Assembly (NCBI RefSeq): GCF_033118175.1
Contig: NC_083693.1
Span: 57,467,981 to 57,531,980 of the forward strand
Direction of reading: 5' to 3'
DNA from: Dama dama
Lineage: Eukaryota > Chordata > Mammalia > Artiodactyla > Cervidae
DNA length: 64,000 nt
Shown in pieces: positions 45,390-55,118 of the stretch. A program made the position numbers and the translations under genes. The notes below the pieces were generated by a model. That model was not told the DNA's origin. It worked only from the letters and a program-made list of their open reading frames with translations, and did no database searches. How positions within the stretch are numbered: the first letter of the stretch is position 1; each line of letters begins with the position of its first letter.

Positions 45390-46309
45390 CTTGTTTAGAT
45401 TGCTGTATCTGGAGTGGGCTTTCTGTATTCTGGAGGTCTGTGGTTCCTTTTTGTTGTGGAGGATTAACCCAGTGGGTGGGGTTAGACAATTGGCTTGTCG
45501 AGATTTCCTGGTTAGGGAAGCTTGCGTCAGTGTTCTGGTGCATGGAACTTGATTTCTTCTCTTTGGAGAGCAATGGAGTGCCCAGTAATGAGTTTTGAGA
45601 TGGGTCTATGTGTTAGGTGTGACCTTGGGCAGCCTGTATGTTGATGTTCAGGGCTATGTTCCTGCGTTGCTGGAGAATTTGCGTGGTATGTTTTGCTCTA
45701 AAACTTATTGGCTCTTGTGTGGTGGTTGGTTTCAGTGTAGGTATGGAGGCTTTTGGACAGTCACTTATTACTTAAAGTTCCTTGTAGTCAGGAGTTTTCT
45801 GGTGTTCTCAGGTTTTGGGCTTAAGTCTCCTGCCTCTGGGTTTCAGTTTTATTCTTCCTGTAGTCTCAGGACTTCTCCAACTATACAGCCCTGATAAGAA
45901 AACTTCTAGGTTAATGGCTAAAAGATTCTCCCCCGTTAGGGACACCCAGAGAGGTTCACAGAGTCACATGAAGAAGAGGAGAGGGAGGAGGGAGATAGAG
46001 ATGAACAGGAGGAGAAAAAGGGGGACTCAAGAGGAGAGAGACAGATCTACGCAGCTGTCTGTTCCCAGAGTGTTCTCCGTAGCCCAGTCACCTAGAAAGA
46101 TTCACAGAATTGGATTGGGAAGAGAAGGGGAAAGGAGGAAATAGAGGTGTTCTGAGGTAGAAAACAGAGAGTAAAGATTGGGAGAGAATAATCTTCGGTT
46201 TAAAAATAGGGCTTCTCTTCTTCTTTTTTTTTTTTTTGTAAGGTTATAGTGTATTGGAAATGAAAATTAAGGAGTAGTAGAGGAGTACTAGAGGACTTTA
46301 AAAGAAATG

Positions 46310-46595
46310 AGAGAAAACGAAAAATAGAACATAGAAGAGAAAAAGGAAAGAAAAAAAAGGAAAAAAAAAGAAAGAAAAAGAAAAAAAAGAAAAAAAGAAA
46401 AAAAAAAGAAAGAAAAAAAAATTTTTTTTTCCCCCCTAATTAAAAAATCGTAAAAGTCTATGGAAATGAAAGTTAAGGAGTAATGGGGGAGTAATAGGGG
46501 ATTTTAAAGGAAAATAAAAGAGAAAAAATAAAAAAGAAAAAAGAAAAAAAAGAAAAAAATAAAAAAATTAAAAAAAAAAAAAGAGAAAAAAGTAA
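46310..46595. repeat. purine-rich low-complexity tract
   Basis: Plus strand nearly all A and G (AAAGAAAAAG-type), interrupted by a short T and C run at about 46422-46436. It lies inside the L1 5' UTR, so the transcript is pyrimidine-rich here. Likely slippage-prone. Confidence 0.85.
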
Positions 46596-46790
46596 AATTA
46601 TATCTAGGAGTTTCTCTGGAGCTGTTGCGGTCAGTGTGGGTTCGGCTCAGTTTCAGATAGCTCCTCGTTCCAGCTTACGCTTCTCGATATCTACAGGCCC
46701 TTTCCGGTGTAGTCAATGTTTCCTAGAGGGATTTTAATCTGTTGCACCAGTCCCTTCTGAAGCAGTTCCCTTTGTTTATTTGGCTTCTGT

Positions 46791-47519
46791 TTGCCGGTCT
46801 CTTCAGAGCCTCATTTCCGCCCTGACACAGGCGGGCGGAGGTGGACTCTTATTCAGGTAGCTAGTTCCGTCGCTCCGCGGGGAGGGGCTTGCGCTGCTGG
46901 GACGGGCCGGCGCCGCGGGGACGGGTTGGCGCTGCCGGGAGGGGCCGACCCTGCCCTCTCCGTCTGCGCTGCTCAGGCTCCCGGCTGTTCTATATGGAGC
47001 GCGCCCCGCGCTGCGCGAGGTTCCAGCCCTCGGGTGTTCCACAAAAGCGCGGAAGGAAAAGCTGCGCCTGCTCTCTGTGCCTTCCTCGTCAGAGCAGTCC
47101 AGGCAGCCAGGGGCTCGGTGGGCGCACTCTCCCCAGGTGTGGCGCGCCCCCTCCCTTCCGCGGACCCAGTCTCAGTTTCCGCTGGTGCCAGTCGGGTGCG
47201 CGCGCCTTCTGCCCTCCGCGTCCCCAGCCCCAGTCCCCGCCCGCGCCGGTCGGGTGCCTGCGCCCTGTGTCTCGCCGCGACCTTCCCCTCCTCCCTGCCT
47301 CCTGCCTCCGGCGGAGCTGGGCCGGTCCGCAGCCTGCGAGCTCCTCTCTGGGCCCTCTCGGTCTCTTTGTTCTGCGAACGGCCGTCAGTGTGTTCGGGCC
47401 GGTTAATTTACTCTCTCTCTTTTGGTCTCCCACAGTTCATATTGGCAACTCACAGAAGCTCCCTCCGATTGTCCTCAGGGCACTCAGGCCCGGACCCTAC
47501 CCCAAGCAATGCCGCCTAA
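46791..47519 (+). other. antisense open frame in L1 5' UTR (242 codons)
   Basis: A 242-codon frame runs antisense to the L1 through its GC-rich 5' UTR. It overlaps another of 219 codons (46889-47548). Primate L1s encode a short antisense ORF0 in the 5' UTR, which makes the position interesting. The composition (A, P, R, S rich), the presence of several overlapping long frames and the scarcity of AT-rich stop codons in GC-rich DNA point to chance. I do not call it a gene. Confidence 0.25.
46860..47420. other. CpG island within L1 5' UTR
   Basis: Dense CpG and high GC, in sharp contrast to the AT-rich surroundings. Methylated CpGs decay quickly in germline DNA, so their survival argues for a young insertion. 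In mammals such L1 CpG blocks are the target of methylation silencing. Confidence 0.85.
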
Positions 47520-47733
47520 GAGCTCCCGGGACGGATCTCCGTCCTTAGCTCTTTTGTCTCACTTTTTATCTTTTATATTTTGTCCTACCTCCTTTCGAAG
47601 ACAATGGGCTGCTTTTCTGGGCGCCTGATGACCTCAGCTAGCGATCAGAAGTTGTTTTGCGAAGTTTGCTCTGCGTTCAGTTATTCTTTTGATGAATTTG
47701 TAGGAGAGAAAGTGGTCTCCCCGTCCTACTCCT

Positions 47734-47745
47734 CCGCCATCTTGG
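47734..47745 (-). promoter_or_regulatory. YY1-type site at L1 5' end
   Basis: The minus strand reads CCAAGATGGCGG, about 10-21 bases from the L1 start. In human L1 a YY1 site in the same position directs accurate transcription start. The motif match is exact; the role here is by analogy. Confidence 0.8.
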
Positions 47746-47754
47746 CTCCTCCTC

Positions 47755-47766
47755 TCTCCAACTTTC
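47755..47766. repeat. target-site duplication, 5' side of the intact L1
   Basis: TCTCCAACTTTC, the partner of 40253-40264 with no mismatch. Confidence 0.95.
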
Positions 47767-48499
47767 AATAAAAGAACATAAGTCATATGTTAGATAAGCA
47801 TGGGATATATAATAGCATAAGAATCACAGAAATCTGATTTCAGAAACCCTGGAGAGAAGTAGTGGCTTGAGAGCCTGAGAAGTATAGCAATCTGCCAGGA
47901 TATTGGGCTTTCATGGGGTACCTAATATGTTTGGATACACTTCCAGTTCAGACATAAGTGAAAATTTCATAATTAAGTGAAAATTATGAAAGCTGCCCAG
48001 CTAGGAACTGAAAAGAAAACATAATAACTTGTTGAAAAGAAAGCATCATGTCAACACAGGTGGATTCCCTTCTTTACTTCTTTGAAAATTTGGTATCACT
48101 TTGTCTTTTTGTTTGTTTTTGTTTTTTTGCCACTGTATCAGGGCATGATGCTAGTGGGTGCATTGTCTTATTATATACATTCTTTCAAGTTATACACCTT
48201 TCTTCTGTTCAGTCTTACTTCTTTGTGGTCCTCTTTTCTCTCTCATCCTTTCTAGATGTCCACATGTTGGTCATCCACGTTAGCTGAAGTCCACAGTTGT
48301 GCCATGGTCTGTGGTGCCAGCAGATAATCGAATGAAGATAGGATACAGTAAAGCACAAGTGCTCTCTCCTGCTGCTCCTGTGTCTAAGTTGATGAACAGT
48401 GACCAGTCTTAGAAAGGCATTTGCTACTCCATTTATCGGTCCCATTCCTTCCCCCTCTTGTTTTTTTTTTTTTAAGGACCTGATCTTAGGGTTGTAGTT
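47767..48499. other. no gene or repeat recognised
   Basis: Spacer between the L1 and the MaLR provirus. A small inverted repeat (TTCATAATT...AATTATGAA) lies near 47966-47990 and T-runs near 48100-48130 and 48463-48474. Confidence 0.35.
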
Positions 48500-48836
48500 T
48501 TTCTGGGTATTCCAATCAGTATACTTTTATGTATATAATTATACTTCTTACAGACACACAAGGGAGATTTGACAGACAGAAGAGGAACAGGCAATGTGAA
48601 GATGGTTCAAAGATAAGAATGATGTGGCCACAAGCTAAGGAAAACATGGATTCTGAAAGGCACAATAAGCTGGATAAGGCAAGAAATATTCTCCCACAGT
48701 GCTTCCAGAGGGAGCATACTCCTGCTGTAAACTTAACTTTGGACTTGGCCTCCAAAGCTATGAGAGTATGCAATTATTTTGCTTCAATCCATCAAATTGA
48801 TGATAGTTTGTTGTAGCATCCATAAGAAACTATTAC
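48500..48836 (+). repeat. 5' LTR of the MaLR provirus (left part eroded)
   Basis: 'gatgtggccacaagctaagg', 'ccagagggagcatactcctg', 'taacttt ggacttggcctcc'-type order and a TATTACA end near 48835. It is shorter than the 3' LTR because its first ~100 bases cannot be recognised. Confidence 0.65.
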
Positions 48837-50066
48837 AGATTTTGGTCCTGGGAAGTGGGTGTTGCTGTAGAAAAATGCCTAAAAGCATGGAAGAGGTTTT
48901 AAAATGAGATAATGGACAGAGGCTGGGAGAATTTTGAGGTGCATGATGGAAAAAGCCTGGATTCCAGTGAGTGCTCAGAATGAAGTGAGGAGTATGAATA
49001 AGAACAATTCTTAGAGAATATATATATAGTCACGAGAGCGTGTTGATACAAATATGAATGTTACTGGTGCTTCTTGTGAGGACTCAGAAGGCAGTGAAGA
49101 ATATTTTATTCTAAAATAGAGTAAGCATGATTCTTGTTGTATAGGTTGAAAATAGATCTTATAAGTGAAGGCCTCAGATACTTAACTGAGGAGATTTCTA
49201 AGTCAACAGTTGAATATGCGGCCTGGGTTCTTTTTTCTGATTGCAGTACAATGCAAGAGAAAAGAGTTAAATTAAGGAAGGAACTGTTAAGGCAAAAGAA
49301 ACCAGCACTTGATGTTTTGAGAAATTTGCAGCCTATCCAGGTTACAAAAATTGCTAACGTTGGGAGTTTCACTGTTACAAAAGCGTTCTCTGGAGAGAAA
49401 GCAAAGGTGAGGCTGGACAACCTTTAGCTTGAAGAGACTGCATGTGGATTCACATGGCAGTTTCAGCAGAAGCCAGGAATAAAGATGGAGTTGTCCAGGA
49501 AAGATCTATGGAGGCTCCATTCCTAATGATAAGAATTCCCTTGATATACACAGGAGATCTACCAGCTTTATGAGAGTAATATATCAGCAGACACTTTACA
49601 GGCCTAGACTAAAAGGGACAGGGACAGGACAAAATGAAAGAAAGCCATTGGACCCCCCAGGACTTCACAGGCAGGGAATGAGCTGATAGAGCTACTTGTC
49701 TGCAAACATCATGGTACCCTTCAAGAAAAAGGATGACTCCAAGGGCAGAGTGCTGATCCTACAGGCAGAGGCTTACAAAGCTTCAGGCAGCAGAGATCTA
49801 CAAAGCTGCCACAGAGGCCTACCTAGAAGCTGTGGGCCCACAGGGCAAAGCTGGAGGCTTTGAATGGATGCCAGGTAGAAGCTTGAAACACAAGGGATTA
49901 TTCTCAGGCCTTGAAACCTCATGAAATTCCCTCTGTTGCATTTCACATATTTTTGGGACTAGGTAACCCATTTATTCCTCTCAATTTCTCCCTACTTGAA
50001 TGGAAATGGTTAGCACTCATCCTATGTCTTTTCTATCATTGTATTTTGAGAGCAGGTAACTTGCTT

Positions 50067-50735
50067 TTCAGTTCAGTTCAGTCGCTCAGTCGTGTCTGAC
50101 TCTGTAACCCCAAGAACTGCAGCATACCAGGCCTTCCTGTCCATCACCAACTGCCGGAGGCTACTCAAACTCATGTCCATTGAGTCAGTGATGCCATCCA
50201 ACCATCTCACCCTCTGTTGTCCCCTTCTCCTCCTGCCCTCAATCTTTCCCAGCATCAGGGTCTTTTCAAATGAGTCAGCTCTCCGCATCAGGTGGCCAAA
50301 GTATTGGAGTTTCAGCTTCAGCATCAGTCCTTCCGGGTGAACACCCAGGACTGATCTCCTTTAGGATGGACTGGTTGGATCTCCTTGCAGTCCAAGGGAC
50401 TCTCAAGAGTCTTCTCCAACACCACAGTTCAAAACCATCAATTCTTTGGTGCTCAGCTTTCTTTATAGTCTAACTCTTACATCCATACATGATTACTAGA
50501 AAAACCATAGCCTTGACTAGACAGACCTGTGTTGGCAAAGTAATGTCTCTGTTTTTTAATATGCTATCTAGTTTGGTCATAACTTTCCCTCAAGGAGGAA
50601 GCATCTTTTAATTTCATGGCTGCAATCACCATCTGCAGTGATTTTGGAGCCCAGAAAAATGAAGTCTGCCACTGTTTCCACTGTTTCCCCATCTATTTGC
50701 CATGAAGTGATGGGACCAGATGCCGTGATCTTACC
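50067..50735 (-). mobile_element. 5'-truncated BovB inside the MaLR provirus
   Basis: BovB 3' end with its pentamer tail (TTCAGTTCAGT in plus view) at 50068, extending to 50735 where MaLR sequence resumes. Carries only the C-terminal end of the polymerase frame and the non-coding tail. Low divergence compared with its host, so clearly younger. Confidence 0.88.
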
Positions 50736-50862
50736 ATATTTAGATGTAATTTTATACTTACAGTTGATGCTGTAGTAGGTGGGGTGGGGGATGTTAGGAT
50801 GAACTGAGTGCATTTTTTGCATGGGCAGACCTGAATTTGTGGCGCAGAGGATGGGCTATAGC

Positions 50863-51305
50863 AGTTTAAATTCTGGCCATCCAAAACATATGTCCATATC
50901 CAAATCCCTAGAACCTGTGAATATTCTTTTATTTGGAAAAATAGTCTTTGAAGGATCTGGAGATGATATTATTCTGATTACTCAGTTGGACCCTAAATCC
51001 ATTTACAAGAATCTTTATAAGAGACAGAAGAGAAGACAGGGATAGAGCAGAAAGCAGTGTGAAGACAGAAACAGAGTTTGGAGGGATGTGGCCAGAAGTC
51101 AAGGGATGTCAACATCCACCAGGAGCCGAAACAGCCAAGGAAGGATTCTCCCCTAGAGTCTCCAGAGATAGCACAGCTCTGCTGACACCTTAATTTTGCA
51201 TTTCTCATGTCCAAAACCATGGGAATAAATTTCTCTTGTTTTAAGTCTTGAAGTTTGTGGTAATTTGTGATGGCATCCCTCAGAAACTAACAATATTCCA
51301 CCTTC
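50863..51305 (+). repeat. 3' LTR of the MaLR provirus
   Basis: Sense MLT1/MST-like LTR: 'gtccatatccaaatccctag', 'cttataagagacagaagaga', 'gatgtggccagaagtcaagg' and the end 'catccctcagaaactaacaa'. It pairs with the LTR at 48500 across a recognisable internal region. Confidence 0.75.
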
Positions 51306-51829
51306 AAACTACTTTGTCTGGTGAACTGAAACTTCTTGGCCATGGTTCTAATTTATCCCTTTGGATTATGGTGACAACCAGGCTGACTTCTTGCCCTGTC
51401 CTCTGAGTCGGCCAACATCTTCTGGCCTCCCCGGAGGAGCTAATTCCCTGTAGGAGGACACATTTTCTCTCCCTCTCTATCCCCTGTGAATTCCCAAGTT
51501 GTTGGGGCACCTCTGGGGTAGCTTCTACTTTCACTTTTTCTTTCTTCTCAAAACACACACCAGCTTAGTACAGCACCCACTCCTACTCTTTGGCCTCATT
51601 CCTGTCATCTTACTGCTGCTCTCCGCACTCTGCAGCCCATTTCTCTTGGTAATATACCCCTGCAGGAACTCAATGCACATTTGCATTTTAATGGAAATAT
51701 AATTGACTTCCATTCAACATTTAAATAATTAAGACCTCACATTTACATTTTAATCTAGATATTTTCTAGCCCTATTTCCCCTAACTTTGGGGGGAAGACA
51801 TCTTTCCTGACAGGTGACAACTGTAGTTA
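51306..51829. other. no gene or repeat recognised
   Basis: Mixed composition. The overlapping short open frames at 51304-51713 are unsupported. Confidence 0.3.
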
Positions 51830-52010
51830 TCAAGCTCTCAGCACCTACTGTGTGCCAAGCATCAGGATAGTTACTCTGTAGCTATCAACTGAATCCTCAC
51901 AAAAGTCTTTATTTCATTCCCAGTTTGCAAACTAGGACAAAGATAGCAGGAGATTCAAACAAACTCATGTCGTTTATAGAACCACAGTATAGACTGGGTA
52001 ACCCAAGGTA
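51830..52010 (-). mobile_element. MIR SINE
   Basis: Antisense MIR: 'cacctactgtgtgccaagca', 'aactgaatcctcacaaaagt', 'cagtttgcaaactaggacaa'. Diverged. Confidence 0.6.
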
Positions 52011-52144
52011 TTTCCTGTCTTACACTTATGTTTTTTTTTTTTATTTTATAGGATCTATTGTTAAAGCCCAAACAGGCAAGTTTTCTCAACCTCTTTTCTC
52101 TCGTTTTTCTCAATGACAGAAATAAGAGTAACTCACAGTTGACT

Positions 52145-52345
52145 TAACTGAGTTCTTACTACTGTCTAGAGTGCTAGACTCTGCATTCATTATCATGTAT
52201 GATTTTTATAGTAGCCTTATTAGGTGGCTACCAGTTGCTTGAGTACAGATGAAGAAACTAAATATTAAGTTGAATATCTTATCTCAAAATACACAGCTAT
52301 TTTGATGTAGCACATGTGTTTGAATCCAGATATGTCTGAATACAG
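52145..52345 (-). mobile_element. MIR SINE
   Basis: Antisense MIR: 'gctagactctgcattcatta', 'gtacagatgaagaaactaaa', 'aatacacagctattttgatg', 'ttgaatccagatatgtctga'. Confidence 0.65.
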
Positions 52346-52449
52346 AGAATGAGTCCTTAACTACTTAGAAGAGTACAATAACTCAAGTCATCAAAGGTCA
52401 GCACAGTCTCTTAGTACATGTAAGACCCCAAGTTAGAGCAAAATAGTGT

Positions 52450-52662
52450 AACTTTGTAGTCATGCTCAATCATGTCCAACTCTTTGTGATCCTATGGATT
52501 GTAGCCTTCTACATCTTCTGTCCATGGGGTTTTTCAGGCAAGAATACTGGAGTGGGTTGCCATTTCCTCCTCCAAGGGATCTTCTTGACCCAGTGATCAA
52601 ACTCATGTCTTCTGTGTTGCAGGTGAAGTCTTTACTGCTGAGTCCTTGGGGAACTTTGTAGT
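52450..52662 (-). mobile_element. Bov-tA SINE with perfect 11-bp target-site duplication
   Basis: Antisense Bov-tA at 52461-52651, flanked by AACTTTGTAGT at 52450-52460 and 52652-52662. The body is diverged despite the perfect duplication. Confidence 0.9.
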
Positions 52663-53295
52663 ACTTACATGTATATGTTCAAAAGATACTTTCTGGTCAT
52701 ATATGTATTAATCATTGCTGATCAAAATAAATGTCAGAGTGATATTTATATATCATGATGTTCCAAAAGTCATTTGAGACAACTTTCAGTTAAAAGGTAA
52801 TTAAAAACTAAATCCAAACTCCAGAAACAGGAGTAATAAGAATAGACCCAAAAATTTTATGTTAAGAATAATATAACAGGTCCAAAATGGAGTTGCTTAT
52901 GTTAAGCCTCACATCACCAAATTGAGAGTTAGCTTAACTACAGTTTTGGTTCTTCCAGACATGGAATCTTAAATCAGTCAATCAGGAATCAGCAGATCAG
53001 TACTAATAATCTGCCTAACAGACCCTTGCCATCCCCTAAAGTGTAGTAACTTTGTGATGTTACTGCTGTTTGGCCTAGTATAACTTCCTTGTTCCTGCTC
53101 CTTTCTACTTGTAAAAGTCTTTCATTTTGTGCATTTCCTCAGGCTCCTTTCTGTTTGTTAGATTAGATGTTGCCTTGTTCAAATTGATTTTTGCCCAAAT
53201 TTAAAGATTTTAATATGCCTTAGTTTACCTCTTAACCAGCACAAACGGGAATGGAGAATGTTATGTGTGCTGTAGCTTGGTTAAATGGTCACAAC
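52663..53295. other. no gene or repeat recognised
   Basis: AT-rich spacer before the nested LINE cluster. Confidence 0.3.
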
Positions 53296-54756
53296 CTGTT
53301 GTTGCTACTCAGTCACCCTGTTGTGTCCAACTCTATGTGACCTCATGGATTGCAGTAGGCCAGACCTCGTGATCCCTCACCATCTCCCGAAGATTGCCTA
53401 AGTTCATGTCCATTGCATTGGTGATATCATCCAGCCATCTCATCCTCTGATGCCTTCTCCTTCTGCCCTCAATCTTTCTCAGCATCAGAGACTTTTCCAA
53501 TGAGTCGGCTGTTCGCACCAGATGACCAAAATTCTGGAGTTTCAACTTCAGCATCAGTCCTTCCAATGAGTATTCAGGGTTGATTTCCTTTAAGATTGAC
53601 TGATTTTATATCCTTGCTGTCCCAGGGACTTTCAGGAGTCTTCTCCAGCACCACAGTTCAAAGGCATCAATTCTTTGGTGCTCTGCCTTGCTTACAGTCC
53701 AGCTCTCATACCTGCACATGACCATTGGGAAGACCATAGCCCTGACTATAGAGGCCTTTGCTGACAGAGTAATTTCTCTGCTTTTCAACTCACTGTCTAG
53801 GTTTGTCATAGCTTTTCTGCCAAGAAAAAATTGTCTTTTGATTTCATAGCTGTAGTCACCATCTGCAGTGATTTTAGAGCCCAAGAAGAGGAAATCTCTA
53901 ACTACTTCCAGAGTTTCCCCTTCTATTTGCCATGAAGTAATGAGGCTGGATGCCATGATCTTAGTTTTTTGATATTCAGTTTTAAGCTGGCTCTTTCACT
54001 CTCCTCCCTCACCCTCATCAAGAGGCTCTTTAGCTCCTCTTTGCATTGTGCCATTAAAGTGGTATCATTTGCATATCTGAGGTTGTTGATGTTTCTCCCA
54101 CCTATCTTGACTCTAGCTTGTAACTCACCCAGCCTGGCATTTCTCATGATGTGCTCAGCACAAAGGTTAAACAAACAGGGTGACAGCATACAGCCCTGTC
54201 ATACTCCATTCTCGATCTTGAACCAATCAGTTGTTCCATACAGGGTCTTAACTGTTGCTTCTTGACCTGCATACAGATTTCTCAGGAGACAGGTAAGATG
54301 GTCTGGCGCTCCCTCTCTTTAAGAGATTTCCACAGCTTGATCCACACAGTCAAAGGCTTTACCGTTGTTGATGAAACAGAGGGAGAAGATTTTCTGGAAT
54401 TCTCTTGCTTTCTCTATGACCCAGAGAATGTTGGCAATTTGAACTCTGGTTCCTCTGCCTTGTCTAAACCCAGCTTGGACATCTGGAAGTTCTTGTTTGC
54501 ATAATGCTGAAGCCTAGCACGCAAGATTTTAAGCATGATCTTACTAGCATGGGAGATGAGTGCAATTGTCAGATAGTTAGAACATTCTTTGGCACTACCC
54601 TTCTTAGGAATAGGGATGAGGATTGACATTTTCTAGTCCCGTGGCCACTGCTGGGTCTTTCAGATTTGCTGACATATTGAGTGCAACACCTTGATGGAAT
54701 CATTCTTTAGGGTTTTGAATAGTTCTGCTGAAATTCCATTGCATCCACTAGCTTTA
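53296..54756 (-). mobile_element. BovB LINE, 3' ~1.46 kb, cut by an L1
   Basis: BovB 3' end at 53296 (TTGTTG tail), running in sense to 54756, where the A-tail of the old L1 begins. The break falls within the BovB frame at the 'AAAGCTAGTGG' point, which matches 62147-62162 of the other BovB. Either the L1 inserted into this BovB (the rest then lies beyond the window) or the BovB was already truncated here. Confidence 0.88.
53333..54629 (-). pseudogene. BovB reverse transcriptase, broken
   Basis: Polymerase sequence in at least four frame-shifted pieces (54629-54414, 54189-53923, 53956-53606, 53566-53333). The piece at 53923-54189 has YANDTTLMAQ where an active enzyme has YADDTTLMAE, so one catalytic Asp is replaced by Asn. 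Several stops separate the pieces. The N-terminal endonuclease is absent in this window. No function expected. Confidence 0.85.
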
Positions 54757-55118
54757 TTTTATTTTTTTTAATTAATTATTTTAATTGGAGGCTAATTACT
54801 TTACAATATTGTAGTGGTTTTTGTCATACATTGACATGAATCAGCCATGGGTGTACATGTATCCCCCATCCTGAACCCCCCTCCCACCTCCTTCCCCATC
54901 CTATCCATCAGGGTCATCCCAGTGGACCGGCCCTGAGGGCCCTGTCTCATGCATCGGACCTGGACTGGCAATCTATTTCACATATGGCAATATATGTATT
55001 TCAATGCTATTCTCTCAAGTCATCCCACCCTTGCCTTCTCCCACAGAGTCCAAAAGCCTGTTCTTTACACCTGTGTCTCTTTTGCTGTCTTGCATATAGG
55101 GTCATCATTACCATCTTT

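Larger units (their letters stand above)
40265..47754 (-). mobile_element. full-length, apparently intact L1 retrotransposon
   Basis: A complete ~7.49-kb L1 of the ruminant type on the minus strand. In sense order: 5' UTR 47754-45390, ORF1 45389-44463, a 51-bp gap, ORF2 44411-40593, 3' UTR to about 40292, then a short A/TAA tail. Both frames are uninterrupted, the 5' end starts with GAGGAGGAGCCAAGATGGCGG-like sequence, and perfect 12-bp target-site duplications flank it. The inferred nick site, in sense, is TT/GAAA, a variant of the L1 endonuclease preference TT/AAAA. By layout this copy could still be mobile, though activity cannot be judged from sequence alone. Confidence 0.95.
45390..47754 (-). 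promoter_or_regulatory. L1 5' UTR with internal promoter
   Basis: About 2.37 kb. L1 elements carry an internal RNA polymerase II promoter here. Parts in sense order: the YY1-like start, a GC- and CpG-rich block (about 47420-46860), a purine-rich low-complexity block (about 46600-46310), and purine-rich duplicated modules (46190-45946) leading to ORF1. Two internal tandem duplications are visible: 45946-46085 with 46086-46190, and 46250-46340 with 46459-46550. Confidence 0.85.
48500..51305 (+). mobile_element. MaLR (ERVL-type) provirus, near complete but decayed
   Basis: Order on the plus strand: 5' LTR (about 48500-48836), internal region (48837-50066 and 50736-50862), 3' LTR (about 50863-51305). 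The internal part begins 'gattttggtcctgggaagtg', where ERVL-type elements have their primer site, and shows MaLR landmarks 'ggtgcttcttgtgaggactc'-like near 49070 and 'cctcatgaaattccctctgt' near 49916. No intact retroviral gene remains. MaLRs were mobilised in trans by ERVL enzymes. A BovB at 50067-50735 interrupts it. Confidence 0.75.

Noticed and set aside
49134..49427. A 97-codon plus-strand frame with a charged, gag-like look
   Set aside because: It falls in the MaLR internal region, and MaLRs carry no intact gag. It is too short and degraded to call.
54757..54781. A/T-rich junction as a simple microsatellite
   Set aside because: It is the A-rich tail of the older L1, followed directly by recognisable L1 3' UTR.
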